Of a DNA stretch of 64,000 nucleotides, positions 8,252-16,681 are shown one piece after another (positions within the stretch are counted from its first letter, which is position 1; each line of letters begins with the position of its first letter). Source of the DNA: UBA6772 sp965183875 (lineage in GTDB: Bacteria; Bacteroidota; Bacteroidia; Flavobacteriales; UBA7430); NCBI GenBank assembly GCA_965183875.1, contig CBCYMK010000002.1, positions 124,001-188,000 of the forward strand, in the 5' to 3' direction. Below the pieces are notes generated by a model. It saw nothing but the letters and a program-made list of their open reading frames with translations. It was not told the origin of the DNA and did no database searches. The translations under genes and the position numbers were made by a program.

Positions 8252-8638
8252 ATGGAAGTTGTTCACACAATCGGTAGAAGAAAAAAAGCGGTAGCCCGTG
8301 TATACCTTACAGAAGGTACTGGTGCTATTGTAATTAACGGGAAAGACGTAAAAGATTATTTTACGGTTGCCACGCTACAATACAAACTTGAGCAAGCTCA
8401 AGCTTTGGCCGGTGTTGAGGGTCAATACGATATTAAAGTAAACGTAGATGGAGGTGGTATCACCGGTCAAGCTGAAGCAATTCGCTTGGGTATCTCTCGT
8501 GCTTTAGTACAAATTAATCCTGATCACCGTGCAGCCTTAAAACCAGAAGGATTGTTAACTCGTGACCCTAGAATGGTTGAACGTAAGAAGCCAGGACAAA
8601 AGAAAGCTCGTAAGAAATTCCAGTTCTCTAAACGTTAA
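8252..8638 (+). CDS. rpsI: 30S ribosomal protein S9
   Basis: Small-subunit head protein whose C-terminal tail contacts P-site tRNA. 128 residues. The opening HTIGRRKKAVARVYL and the basic tail ending KKFQFSKR with terminal Lys-Arg are diagnostic, as is SRALVQINPDHR. It follows rplM by one base, the near-universal L13-S9 pairing. Confidence 0.97.
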   Translation: MEVVHTIGRRKKAVARVYLTEGTGAIVINGKDVKDYFTVATLQYKLEQAQALAGVEGQYDIKVNVDGGGITGQAEAIRLGISRALVQINPDHRAALKPEGLLTRDPRMVERKKPGQKKARKKFQFSKR

Positions 8639-8727
8639 TATTGGTTTAGTATCTAAATTGTTAAGACTGCTTTGGCATTACTTAGCAATTGCGAAAACGT
8701 AAAAAGAAAGTAAACAGACACAATAAA

Positions 8728-9498
8728 ATGGCTGAAATTAAAGAACTTTTAGACGCAGGTGTACACTTTGGACACTTAACGCGCAAATGGAACCCGAACA
8801 TGGCACCGTATATCTTTATGGAGCGTAATGGGATCCACATTTTAGATCTTAACAAAACCGTTGTAAAGCTTGAAGAAGCTAAAGACGCTATGAAAAAGAT
8901 CGCCCGCTCTGGGAGAAAAATCATGTATGTAGCAACTAAGAAACAAGCAAAAGAAATTGTTGCTACTGCTGCTAAAGAAGTAAATATGCCTTATATCACT
9001 GAGCGTTGGCCTGGTGGTATGTTGACTAACTTCGTAACGATCCGTAAGGCCGTTAAGAAGATGACAACAATCGATAAGATGAAAGCAGACGGTACTTTTA
9101 TGGTTCTTTCAAAAAGAGAGCGTTTACAAATCGACCGTCAGAGAGCTAAATTAGAAAAGACCTTAGGTTCTATTTCTGATATGTCTCGTTTACCTGCCGC
9201 TCTATTTATTGTAGATGTAAAACGTGAAGCTATTGCTATCGCTGAAGCGAAGATTTTAGGAATTCCTACTTTCGCTATGGTAGATACAAATGCTGATCCA
9301 GACTCAGTAGATTTCGCTATTCCTGCAAACGATGATGCTTCTAAATCTATCACTATCATTCTTAACGAGGTTAACGCCGGTGTTTCTGAAGGTTTAGCTG
9401 AAAGAAAGAAAGAGAAAGAAGTGCAAGCTGCTGCAAAGAAAGATGAAGCTGCTGCGAAAGAAGAAGTGAAAGAAGTAAAAGCTGAAAAAGCTGAATAA
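8728..9498 (+). CDS. rpsB: 30S ribosomal protein S2
   Basis: Binds S1 and the 16S head-body neck region. I choose the ATG at 8728 because the conserved protein begins MAEIKELLDAGVHFGH; an in-frame TTG at 8689 would add 13 basic residues with no family support. Markers: GVHFGHLTRKWNPNM, ERWPGGMLTNF and the G(I/V)PTFAMVDTNADPD stretch. The C-terminus carries a Lys/Glu/Ala-rich tail of about 35 residues, common in Bacteroidota. 89 bases separate it from rpsI; a terminator-like hairpin lies between it and tsf. Confidence 0.96.
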   Translation: MAEIKELLDAGVHFGHLTRKWNPNMAPYIFMERNGIHILDLNKTVVKLEEAKDAMKKIARSGRKIMYVATKKQAKEIVATAAKEVNMPYITERWPGGMLTNFVTIRKAVKKMTTIDKMKADGTFMVLSKRERLQIDRQRAKLEKTLGSISDMSRLPAALFIVDVKREAIAIAEAKILGIPTFAMVDTNADPDSVDFAIPANDDASKSITIILNEVNAGVSEGLAERKKEKEVQAAAKKDEAAAKEEVKEVKAEKAE

Positions 9499-9506
9499 TT
9501 TAAAAG

Positions 9507-9534
9507 AGTAGCCTTTATGGCTACTTCTTTTTTT
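9507..9534 (+). terminator. Terminator or attenuator between rpsB and tsf
   Basis: AGTAGCC at 9507-9513 and GGCTACT at 9519-9525 form a perfect 7-bp stem with a 5-nt loop, followed directly by a T-rich tail. It lies inside a gene pair that is normally co-transcribed, so partial read-through is likely. Confidence 0.75.
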
Positions 9535-9554
9535 AACCCTTATTTTCTGTTATT

Positions 9555-10517
9555 ATGAAAATTGCTGCTGCAGACGTAAATAAATTAAGAAAGCAAACAG
9601 GTGCCGGAATGATGGACTGCAAGAAAGCTCTTGTAGAAGCTGAAGGTGACTTTGAAGCTGCAATCGATGTTCTTCGTAAAAAAGGACAAAAAATTGCTGC
9701 TAAACGTGCCGACAGAGACGCATCTGAAGGTGTTGCTTTAACAAAAATTAATGCCGATAATACCGCTGGTATCGCTATTGTATTAGCTTGCGAAACTGAT
9801 TTCGTTGCTATTAATGATACTTTCAAAACATTGGCTTCTCAATTCGCTGATATCGCTTTAACTCAACCAAACAAAGAAGCTTTTTTAGCTGCTGATTTTG
9901 GTGGTATGACTGTAACTGAAAAGTTAACTGAGCAAACAGGTGTTATTGGAGAGAAAATTGAAATTAAAGGTTTCGAAAGAGTAGAAGCTAACTTCGTTGG
10001 TTCTTATACTCACGGATCTAAAATTGCTGTTTTAGTTGGTTTAGATAAAGCTGTTGATAATGCTGATGTATTAGCAAAAGATTTATCTATGCAAGTTGCC
10101 TCTATGGGAGCTTCAACTTTATCGTATAAAGATTTAGACGCTGCTTTTGTTGCTTCTGAAACTGAAGCTAGAATTGCAGTTATCGAAAAAGATAATATCG
10201 AACTTGCTCGTTTAGGTAAGACGCTTAAAAATGTACCTCAGTACATTTCTATGTCTCAACTATCTGATGCAGTTATTGCAGAAGCTAAAACAGCTATCGA
10301 AGCTCAATTAGCATCTGAAGGTAAGCCAGAGAAAATCTGGGACAAAATTGTTCCTGGAAAAGTAACTCGTTTTATCGCCGATAATACAACTCTTGATCAC
10401 GAGATGTGTCTTTTAGACCAAGACTTTATTAAAGATGAGAAATTGAATGTTGCTGGGTATATCGCTACTTTTGGTGATGTTTCTATTGCTGATTTCAAAA
10501 GAGTAGCCTTAGGTTAA
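9555..10517 (+). CDS. tsf: Translation elongation factor Ts
   Basis: Nucleotide exchange factor that regenerates EF-Tu-GTP. The 320 residues exceed the E. coli protein (283) but are usual for Flavobacteriia. The N-terminal UBA-like domain (residues about 1-40, VNKLRKQTGAGMMDCKKAL) and the CETDFVA motif near residue 77 that touches the EF-Tu Mg site are both present. It follows rpsB by 56 bases containing a hairpin, and a strong terminator follows the stop. Confidence 0.97.
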   Translation: MKIAAADVNKLRKQTGAGMMDCKKALVEAEGDFEAAIDVLRKKGQKIAAKRADRDASEGVALTKINADNTAGIAIVLACETDFVAINDTFKTLASQFADIALTQPNKEAFLAADFGGMTVTEKLTEQTGVIGEKIEIKGFERVEANFVGSYTHGSKIAVLVGLDKAVDNADVLAKDLSMQVASMGASTLSYKDLDAAFVASETEARIAVIEKDNIELARLGKTLKNVPQYISMSQLSDAVIAEAKTAIEAQLASEGKPEKIWDKIVPGKVTRFIADNTTLDHEMCLLDQDFIKDEKLNVAGYIATFGDVSIADFKRVALG

Positions 10518-10536
10518 TCTCTTCTTTACACAATTT

Positions 10537-10566
10537 AAAAACCACTCTTTATGAGTGGTTTTTTTT
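10537..10566 (+). terminator. Rho-independent terminator after tsf
   Basis: AAACCACTC (10539-10547) pairs with GAGTGGTTT (10553-10561) across a TTTAT loop and runs into six more T. This is a strong intrinsic terminator ending the rpsB-tsf unit. Confidence 0.9.
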
Positions 10567-10614
10567 GTGCTTAAATTTTCTGAATTACTTAATTTTTACT
10601 CTCAACGATTTCGC

Positions 10615-10622
10615 TATCTTTG
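10615..10622 (+). promoter_or_regulatory. Candidate -7 element TATCTTTG for pyrH-frr
   Basis: Exact TAnnTTTG match 27 bases before the pyrH ATG and after the tsf terminator, where a promoter is expected. No TTG at proper -33 spacing is evident. Confidence 0.6.
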
Positions 10623-10649
10623 AAAAACTTTTCTCAATAGCACAGAACG

Positions 10650-11357
10650 ATGAAATACAAAAGAATTCTTCTTAAACTTAGTGGTGAAGCCCTTATGGGT
10701 GACGGTGAATACGGGATTTCTCCTGAGAAAATTGCCGAGTATGCCAAGGATATTCAAACCATAGTTGATCTTGGTTGCGAGGTAGCAATCGTTATCGGTG
10801 GAGGTAATATTTTCCGTGGAGTACAAGCTGCTAATAGCGGAATGGATAGAGTACAAGGCGATTATATGGGGATGTTAGCTACCGTAATAAATGGTTTGGC
10901 TCTACAATCTTCTCTCGAACATATTAATGTGAAGACGAGATTGATGTCTGCCATTAAGATGGATGAGATTGCTGAGCCTTTTATCCGTCGTAGAGCTGTG
11001 AGACACCTTGAAAGAGGTAGAGTAGTGATTTTTTCTGCAGGTACTGGAAATCCTTATTTCACCACAGATACTGCAGCTACACTAAGAGCTATTGAAGTTG
11101 AGGCCGATGTGATACTTAAAGGTACCCGTGTAGACGGTATCTATACTGCTGACCCTGAAAAGGACCCATCAGCTACAAAATACGATACCATTACTTTTGA
11201 TGAGGTTTACCGTAAAGGACTAAACGTTATGGATATGACGGCTTTTACCTTGTGTAACGAAAATAAATTACCAATTATGGTGTTTAATATGAACACGCCT
11301 GGGAATTTACTCAATGCTGTTAAAGGAGAAGAAATTGGTACCTTAGTTAACTTTTAG
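10650..11357 (+). CDS. pyrH: Uridylate kinase (UMP kinase)
   Basis: Phosphorylates UMP to UDP for nucleotide synthesis; a hexameric amino-acid-kinase-fold enzyme in the cytoplasm. 235 residues, standard length. Signatures: KRILLKLSGEALMG at the N-terminus, VIGGGNIFRG, FSAGTGNPYFTTDTAA (phosphate-binding), and KGTRVDGIYTADP. frr follows after 18 bases, the conserved pyrH-frr arrangement. Confidence 0.97.
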   Translation: MKYKRILLKLSGEALMGDGEYGISPEKIAEYAKDIQTIVDLGCEVAIVIGGGNIFRGVQAANSGMDRVQGDYMGMLATVINGLALQSSLEHINVKTRLMSAIKMDEIAEPFIRRRAVRHLERGRVVIFSAGTGNPYFTTDTAATLRAIEVEADVILKGTRVDGIYTADPEKDPSATKYDTITFDEVYRKGLNVMDMTAFTLCNENKLPIMVFNMNTPGNLLNAVKGEEIGTLVNF

Positions 11358-11375
11358 TACCTAAAAAAATAAACG

Positions 11376-11939
11376 ATGAACGAAGAAGTAGATTTTTGCT
11401 TAGATAGTGCGAGTGAAGGAATGGATAAGGCTATTGTTCATTTTGAATCAGAATTATTGAAAATTAGAGCGGGTAGAGCTAATCCTCAAATGCTTTCGGG
11501 TGTAATGGTAGATTATTACGGTTCTATGACTGCCTTGCCTCAGGTTGCTAATGTAGGTACTCCAGATGCGCGTACGCTTACTGTACAGCCCTGGGAAAAG
11601 GGAATGCTTGCTGAGTTAAATAAAGCAATCATTAACTCTAATTTGGGCTTTAGTCCTATGGACAATGGAGAGATGTTAATTATTAATATCCCACCGCTTA
11701 CAGAAGAACGTCGTATAGAATTAGGAAAGCGTTCGAAAGGAGAATCTGAAAACTGTAAGGTTGTTATCCGTGCAGCTCGTAAAGATGCAAACGACGAGAT
11801 TAAGAAGTTGGCTAAAGACGGTTTGGCCGAAGACCTTGCTAAAGATGCGGAATCTTCTATACAAAAGCTTACCGATACTTATATCGCTAAAGTAGAGTCG
11901 ATCCTTAAAGAAAAGGAAGCCGAAATTATGAAGGTATAA
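11376..11939 (+). CDS. frr: Ribosome recycling factor
   Basis: Splits post-termination ribosomes together with EF-G. 187 residues (E. coli 185). The three-helix-bundle signature is clear: ELLKIRAGRANPQML near residue 30, YYGSMTALPQVANV, and the C-terminal helix with LAKDGLAEDLAKDAE. Partner EF-G is encoded at 43234-45396. Confidence 0.97.
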   Translation: MNEEVDFCLDSASEGMDKAIVHFESELLKIRAGRANPQMLSGVMVDYYGSMTALPQVANVGTPDARTLTVQPWEKGMLAELNKAIINSNLGFSPMDNGEMLIINIPPLTEERRIELGKRSKGESENCKVVIRAARKDANDEIKKLAKDGLAEDLAKDAESSIQKLTDTYIAKVESILKEKEAEIMKV

Positions 11940-11943
11940 TTTG

Positions 11944-11966
11944 AGTAAGCCTCGGCTTGCTTTTTC
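11944..11966 (+). terminator. Probable terminator after frr
   Basis: GTAAGC-CTCG-GCTTGC hairpin (one U-G pair) immediately followed by five T. Short, but well placed behind the frr stop. Confidence 0.6.
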
Positions 11967-12019
11967 TAAGCTCAATATATCTAGTTTGAGTTTTTTATTT
12001 AACACCGATTAACGATTCT

Positions 12020-14407
12020 ATGTGGGCAAAGATTTCTCGATTTATTCTTAGAAATAAATTATTCTTATTACTCGCTTTATTGGTTGCCACTGTTTTTATG
12101 GCCAATAAGGCAAAGGATGTTTTGTACTCGTATGAGTTTATGCCGCTTCTTCCCAAAGACGACCCCGTTTATGTAGAGTACCAAGACTTTTTAAGCTATT
12201 TTGGACAAGAGGGAAATGTTCTTATTGCTGGTTTTCAAACAGACTCTTTATTTGTATTAGATAAGTTTAATGCTTTTTACGACTTAAACAACTCCCTAGA
12301 GCAAATACCAGGTGTAGAAGCAGTAGTTTCACTATTACAAGCTCATAATATGGTGAAAAACGAAAAGACCAAGTCTTTTGAGTTTGTTCCCGTATGTACC
12401 CAGAAAGTGGAAAGTCAAGAAGCGCTAACGGCAGTAAAAGAACAGTTTGAATCTCTTCCTTTCTACGAAAACCTATTTTATAATACCGAGTCTAAAGCCT
12501 ACTTAATGGCTTTAACACTCAATAAGTCTATATTAGCCTCAGAAGAGCGAGTTAAACTTATCCAAACCATAGAGGATTTAGTTAACCCGTTTTCTGTAAA
12601 GACAAACTTTAAAGTCCACTATTCTGGTTTGCCTTATATAAGAACTAAGAGTACCACAAAAACCAAGGCTGAGGTACAGATGTTTATCTTCCTTGCAATG
12701 GCAGTAACAGCATTAATTATGTTGTTGTTTTTTCGTTCTTTTTCTGCCATGTTCTATTCTATGTTGGTAGTAGGAGTTGGTGTTATTTGGGCTATTGGAA
12801 CGATTACTTTATTGGGCTTTAAAATCACTATACTTACCGCATTAATACCTCCACTCATAATTGTAATAGGAATTCCAAATTGTATTTTCTTACTCAATAA
12901 ATACCATAATGAGTTTAAGTTACACGGGAATAAAGTAAAGGCTTTAAGTAGGGTTATACAAAAAGTAGGAAATGCTACTTTTATGACCAATGCTACTACA
13001 GCTGCTGGTTTTGCAACTTTCGTGATTACCCAAACTCAAGTCTTAGTAGAGTTTGGTATTGTCGCTTCAATAAATATATTATTGGTGTTTTTTATATCAT
13101 TAATAATTATCCCTTCTATATATAGCTATTTACCAGCTCCTAAAGAACGTCACCTTTCTCACCTCGAAAGAACTTGGGTTAATAACTTAACAGCCTGGAT
13201 GGAGAAGGTTGTGCTATACCATAGGAAGAGTGTTTATGTATTTACTGCTTCATTATTAATTGTTGCTTTTTATGGAGTTTCAAAAATTCAAACTACTGGA
13301 AATATCGTAGACGATATACCTAAAGACGATCCTATTTATTTAGACCTTCAGTTTTTTGAAGAGCATTTTTCCGGTGTTATGCCTTTTGAAATTATGGTAG
13401 ATACCCACAAAAAAAATGGGGTTAATAAATCGTCTACCTTAAAAAGAATAGAAAAGCTTGAGGGTATCCTAGCGGCTTATCCTGAGGTTTCTAAAACAAC
13501 TTCTATTGTAAATTTAGCGAAGTTTTCTAAACAAGCTTATTATAATGGAAACCCAGACTACTATAGTCTTCCTTCTTCTCAAGAAAAAAACTTCATACTT
13601 AAATATGCTAAAAATTCGGCAACAGCAAATAGCGATTTGTTTAGTAGTTTTATGGACTCTACAAATAGTGTAGCTAGAGTTTCGGCAAGAATGAAGGATA
13701 TTGGTACTAAGCAAATGCGTGCTCTTAGAGATTCTATTCAGCCTCAAATAGACGCTATTTTTAACCCAGAGAAATACGATGTTTCTATCACAGGTACCAG
13801 CGTTTTGTTCCTAGAAGGTACTACCTACCTGGTGCGTAACCTATTCAGTAGTTTACTGCTAGCCATTGGCTTAATTGCTATATTAATGGCTTGGATGTTC
13901 TCTTCATCCAGGATGGTGATTGTGTCGCTACTCCCAAATTTAATTCCACTTGTGCTCACTGGGGCTTTAATGGGCTATTTTGGTATTTCTATTAAACCTT
14001 CTACCATACTGGTATTTAGTATTGCTTTTGGTATTTCTATTGACGATACCATTCACTTTTTAGCTAAGTACAGACAAGAATTAAAAGCAAATAATTGGAA
14101 TATTAGAATAGCTGTAATTAATGCATTAAGCGAAACAGGAGTTAGTATGTTTTATACATCTATAGTTCTATTCTTTGGTTTTTCTATATTTATAGCTTCT
14201 GAGTTTGGTGGGACTGTAGCTCTGGGCTTACTCGTTTCTGTAACCCTGCTTTTTGCAATGTTGGCAAACTTACTTTTACTTCCTTCCTTACTACTTTCTT
14301 TAGAACGTCATATTACTACGCGTTCTTTTAGAGAGCCGCTTATAGATATTTTAGATGAGGAAGAAGATATTGAACTCGAGGCATTAACAATTCGAAAAAA
14401 CGCATAA
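12020..14407 (+). CDS. RND/MMPL-family inner-membrane transporter
   Basis: A 795-residue inner-membrane protein with the duplicated six-helix layout of the RND superfamily. A helix at residues 10-30 is followed by a large periplasmic loop, then five clustered helices (about 225-370). A second helix (about 405-420), second loop and second helix cluster (about 615-765) complete it. The stretch FGISIDDTIHFLAKYRQEL in the second half and GIPNCIFLLNKYHNEF in the first are the matching membrane-edge motifs of the sterol-sensing-like/MMPL group. The substrate is unknown; relatives export lipids, hopanoids or drugs. No membrane-fusion or outer-membrane partner is adjacent. rfbA starts 1 base after its stop, so the two are probably co-transcribed. 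Confidence 0.85.
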   Translation: MWAKISRFILRNKLFLLLALLVATVFMANKAKDVLYSYEFMPLLPKDDPVYVEYQDFLSYFGQEGNVLIAGFQTDSLFVLDKFNAFYDLNNSLEQIPGVEAVVSLLQAHNMVKNEKTKSFEFVPVCTQKVESQEALTAVKEQFESLPFYENLFYNTESKAYLMALTLNKSILASEERVKLIQTIEDLVNPFSVKTNFKVHYSGLPYIRTKSTTKTKAEVQMFIFLAMAVTALIMLLFFRSFSAMFYSMLVVGVGVIWAIGTITLLGFKITILTALIPPLIIVIGIPNCIFLLNKYHNEFKLHGNKVKALSRVIQKVGNATFMTNATTAAGFATFVITQTQVLVEFGIVASINILLVFFISLIIIPSIYSYLPAPKERHLSHLERTWVNNLTAWMEKVVLYHRKSVYVFTASLLIVAFYGVSKIQTTGNIVDDIPKDDPIYLDLQFFEEHFSGVMPFEIMVDTHKKNGVNKSSTLKRIEKLEGILAAYPEVSKTTSIVNLAKFSKQAYYNGNPDYYSLPSSQEKNFILKYAKNSATANSDLFSSFMDSTNSVARVSARMKDIGTKQMRALRDSIQPQIDAIFNPEKYDVSITGTSVLFLEGTTYLVRNLFSSLLLAIGLIAILMAWMFSSSRMVIVSLLPNLIPLVLTGALMGYFGISIKPSTILVFSIAFGISIDDTIHFLAKYRQELKANNWNIRIAVINALSETGVSMFYTSIVLFFGFSIFIASEFGGTVALGLLVSVTLLFAMLANLLLLPSLLLSLERHITTRSFREPLIDILDEEEDIELEALTIRKNA

Positions 14408-14408
14408 T

Positions 14409-15269
14409 ATGAAAGGGATTATTTTAGCTGGAGGATCAGGTACTCGTTTGCACCCTCTTACCTTATCGGTAAGTAAGCAATTGATGCCAGTTTACGATAA
14501 ACCCATGATTTATTATCCCCTTTCTACACTATTACAAGCAGGGATTTCTGAAATATTAATTATTTCTACTCCCCATGATATGCCTGCTTTTAAAAAACTT
14601 TTAGGTGATGGTAGTACTTTGGGATGTAAGTTCGAATATGCTATTCAGGAAGTGCCTAATGGCTTAGCTCAAGCATTTGTAATAGGCGAAGATTTTATTG
14701 GTGATGATGATGTAGCCTTAATATTAGGCGATAATATTTTCTACGGAGCTGGTATGTCTACCCTACTAAAACAACATAATGCTCCTAGTGGAGGAGTTAT
14801 TTTTGCCTATCATGTTTCAGACCCTGAACGTTATGGGGTAGTGGAGTTTGATGAAAATTTTAAAGCCGTTTCAATAGAGGAAAAACCTATAACACCAAAA
14901 TCTAATTACGCCGTTCCTGGACTATATTTTTATGATAATAATGTGGTGGAAATTGCTAAGTCGCTTAAGCCTTCTGCTCGTGGAGAGTACGAAATCACCG
15001 ATATAAATAAAGAGTATCTACGCAGAGCTCAATTACAGGTTGGTATACTCGATAGAGGTACGGCTTGGCTAGATACTGGTACCTTCGCTTCCTTAATGCA
15101 AGCAGGGCAATTTGTTCAGGTGTTAGAAGAAAGACAGGGTTTAAAAGTCGGTTGTATTGAAGAAGATGCTTACCGTGCAGGTTTTATAGATGCACAACAA
15201 CTTAAAGAACTTGCTGAGCCTCTATTAAAAAGTGGTTATGGGAAATACTTGATGCGGATAGATGAATAA
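14409..15269 (+). CDS. rfbA: Glucose-1-phosphate thymidylyltransferase
   Basis: Makes dTDP-glucose from dTTP and glucose 1-phosphate, the first step towards dTDP-L-rhamnose and other deoxysugars for surface glycans. 286 residues against 293 for E. coli RmlA. The nucleotide loop GGSGTRLHPLT (residues 8-18), the PVYDKPMIYYPLSTLL segment, the LGDNIFYG metal site and the WLDTGT motif are all present. rfbB, rfbC and rfbD are not nearby. Its stop overlaps the next gene by 8 bases, implying translational coupling. Confidence 0.95.
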   Translation: MKGIILAGGSGTRLHPLTLSVSKQLMPVYDKPMIYYPLSTLLQAGISEILIISTPHDMPAFKKLLGDGSTLGCKFEYAIQEVPNGLAQAFVIGEDFIGDDDVALILGDNIFYGAGMSTLLKQHNAPSGGVIFAYHVSDPERYGVVEFDENFKAVSIEEKPITPKSNYAVPGLYFYDNNVVEIAKSLKPSARGEYEITDINKEYLRRAQLQVGILDRGTAWLDTGTFASLMQAGQFVQVLEERQGLKVGCIEEDAYRAGFIDAQQLKELAEPLLKSGYGKYLMRIDE

Positions 15270-16245
15270 GTTAAAGTCGATAGTAGAACTACAAGATGTC
15301 CTGCACTTAGCCTTACAAGAGAAGTCCTTTGTAGCTAAGCCAGTAGAGTTATATGAACCTATCTCTTATATCCTTAGTCTAGGTGGAAAGCGATTAAGGC
15401 CTGTTTTGGTTTTAATGGCTGCAGATATGTATGGTGCCGATATAAGTACAGCGGTACCTCAAGCTATAGGGATTGAGCTGTTTCACAACTTTACCCTCAT
15501 GCACGACGATATTATGGATGAGGCCCCCCTGAGAAGAGGGAAAACTACCGTTCATGAAAAATGGAATACCAATATAGGGATTCTTTCCGGTGATGCACTT
15601 TTTGTAAAAGCTTACCAAGCTATAGTTCAGACTAAACCTAAATATTTAGCTGCTCTTATGGATCTGTTTAATCAAACAGCCTTAGAGGTTTGCGAAGGAC
15701 AGCAGTACGATATGAATTTTGAAACGCAAGAGCGTGTTTCAATGTCTGAGTACCTGCAAATGATAAAGTATAAAACGGCTGTTTTGTTAGCTTGCGCTTT
15801 AAAATCTGGTGCTCTTGTAGCCGATGCTTCAGCTAAAGATCAACAACATTTGTATGATTTTGGAATTCATATAGGTTTGGCTTTCCAGCTAATGGACGAT
15901 ATATTAGATGTATATGGTTCACAAAAGGATTTCGGAAAACAAATAGCCGGTGATATACTCTGTAATAAAAAAACTTGCTTGTATATTAAAGCATACGAAC
16001 AGGCCGATAATAAGCAGTTAAAGGTGTTGGATTACTATTTTAGTGCCGGTGACTATTCCTCTCAAGAAAAAATTGAAAAGGTAATGGAGGTATACGAACA
16101 GCTAAATGTTCAAACTCTTTGTAAGCAGATGATGGATGAGCATTTTGCAATTGCACAGACGCATTTACAAGAATTAGAAGTTAGTGAAGAGCGTAAAGTT
16201 AGTCTTCAAGAATTTGCACAACTCCTTATGGTACGTGTTAAGTAA
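15262..16245 (+). CDS. Polyprenyl synthetase (probably short-chain prenyl diphosphate synthase)
   Basis: Condenses isopentenyl diphosphate with allylic diphosphates. The 327 residues show both Asp-rich motifs: DDIMD at 82-86 and DDILD near 213, plus GGKRLRPVL at 41-49. The residue five before the first Asp is Phe (F77); in this family an aromatic there usually limits the product to C15-C20, so geranylgeranyl or farnesyl diphosphate is likelier than a quinone side chain. That step is inference. It overlaps rfbA by 8 bases and the next gene by 1. Confidence 0.9.
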   Translation: MNKLKSIVELQDVLHLALQEKSFVAKPVELYEPISYILSLGGKRLRPVLVLMAADMYGADISTAVPQAIGIELFHNFTLMHDDIMDEAPLRRGKTTVHEKWNTNIGILSGDALFVKAYQAIVQTKPKYLAALMDLFNQTALEVCEGQQYDMNFETQERVSMSEYLQMIKYKTAVLLACALKSGALVADASAKDQQHLYDFGIHIGLAFQLMDDILDVYGSQKDFGKQIAGDILCNKKTCLYIKAYEQADNKQLKVLDYYFSAGDYSSQEKIEKVMEVYEQLNVQTLCKQMMDEHFAIAQTHLQELEVSEERKVSLQEFAQLLMVRVK

Positions 16246-16640
16246 TGAATTTTGAACTTCAAAATATTGAAGATTATACTAGGGATTTACCTTGGATGTT
16301 AAAAGCACTTGTTCAGTTAGAAAAAGAATTTTACGGGCAGGACTGGGATTTTATTAAACCTGTAAATTCTGAAACTGCTTTTACAGAAATTAGTAAACAA
16401 TTACACCCGAAATTATCAGCTGTAATAAGTGAAAAAGGAGACTCTTATATCAAGCACCTCCTGTATACTATAGATATTTCGGAGTCTCAAGTAGCTAAAG
16501 CTGCCGCCTTAGAAGTAGATTTAGATTTCACCTTATTACTTACAAAGCTCATTATTAGGCGATGCCTACAAAAAGTACTGATTAGAAACTATTATAAAAG
16601 CCCTGAAAAATTCGCTTTGGGCAACAGCTTAGAAGAATAA
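16245..16640 (+). CDS. Small conserved-looking protein of unknown function
   Basis: 131 residues, not recognised. Its ATG shares one base with the preceding stop (TAATG), which argues that it is real and translationally coupled to the prenyl synthase. The sequence is soluble and probably helical, rich in Leu, Lys and Glu, with no signal peptide, membrane segment or Cys motif. Codon use looks like the neighbours. No function is proposed. Confidence 0.7.
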   Translation: MNFELQNIEDYTRDLPWMLKALVQLEKEFYGQDWDFIKPVNSETAFTEISKQLHPKLSAVISEKGDSYIKHLLYTIDISESQVAKAAALEVDLDFTLLLTKLIIRRCLQKVLIRNYYKSPEKFALGNSLEE

Positions 16641-16646
16641 ATTATT

Positions 16647-16654
16647 TATTTTTG
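16647..16654 (+). promoter_or_regulatory. Candidate -7 element TATTTTTG for sucA
   Basis: TAnnTTTG match 28 bases before the sucA ATG. It sits in a T-rich run, so chance is hard to exclude, and no -33 TTG is found at 18-21 bases. Confidence 0.35.
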
Positions 16655-16681
16655 CTGTGAATTTTTGCGTTTAAGAAAACG

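Noticed and set aside
8689..8727. Earlier TTG start for rpsB
   Set aside because: Adds 13 basic residues not found in S2; the ATG at 8728 gives the conserved MAEIKELLDAGVHFGH start.
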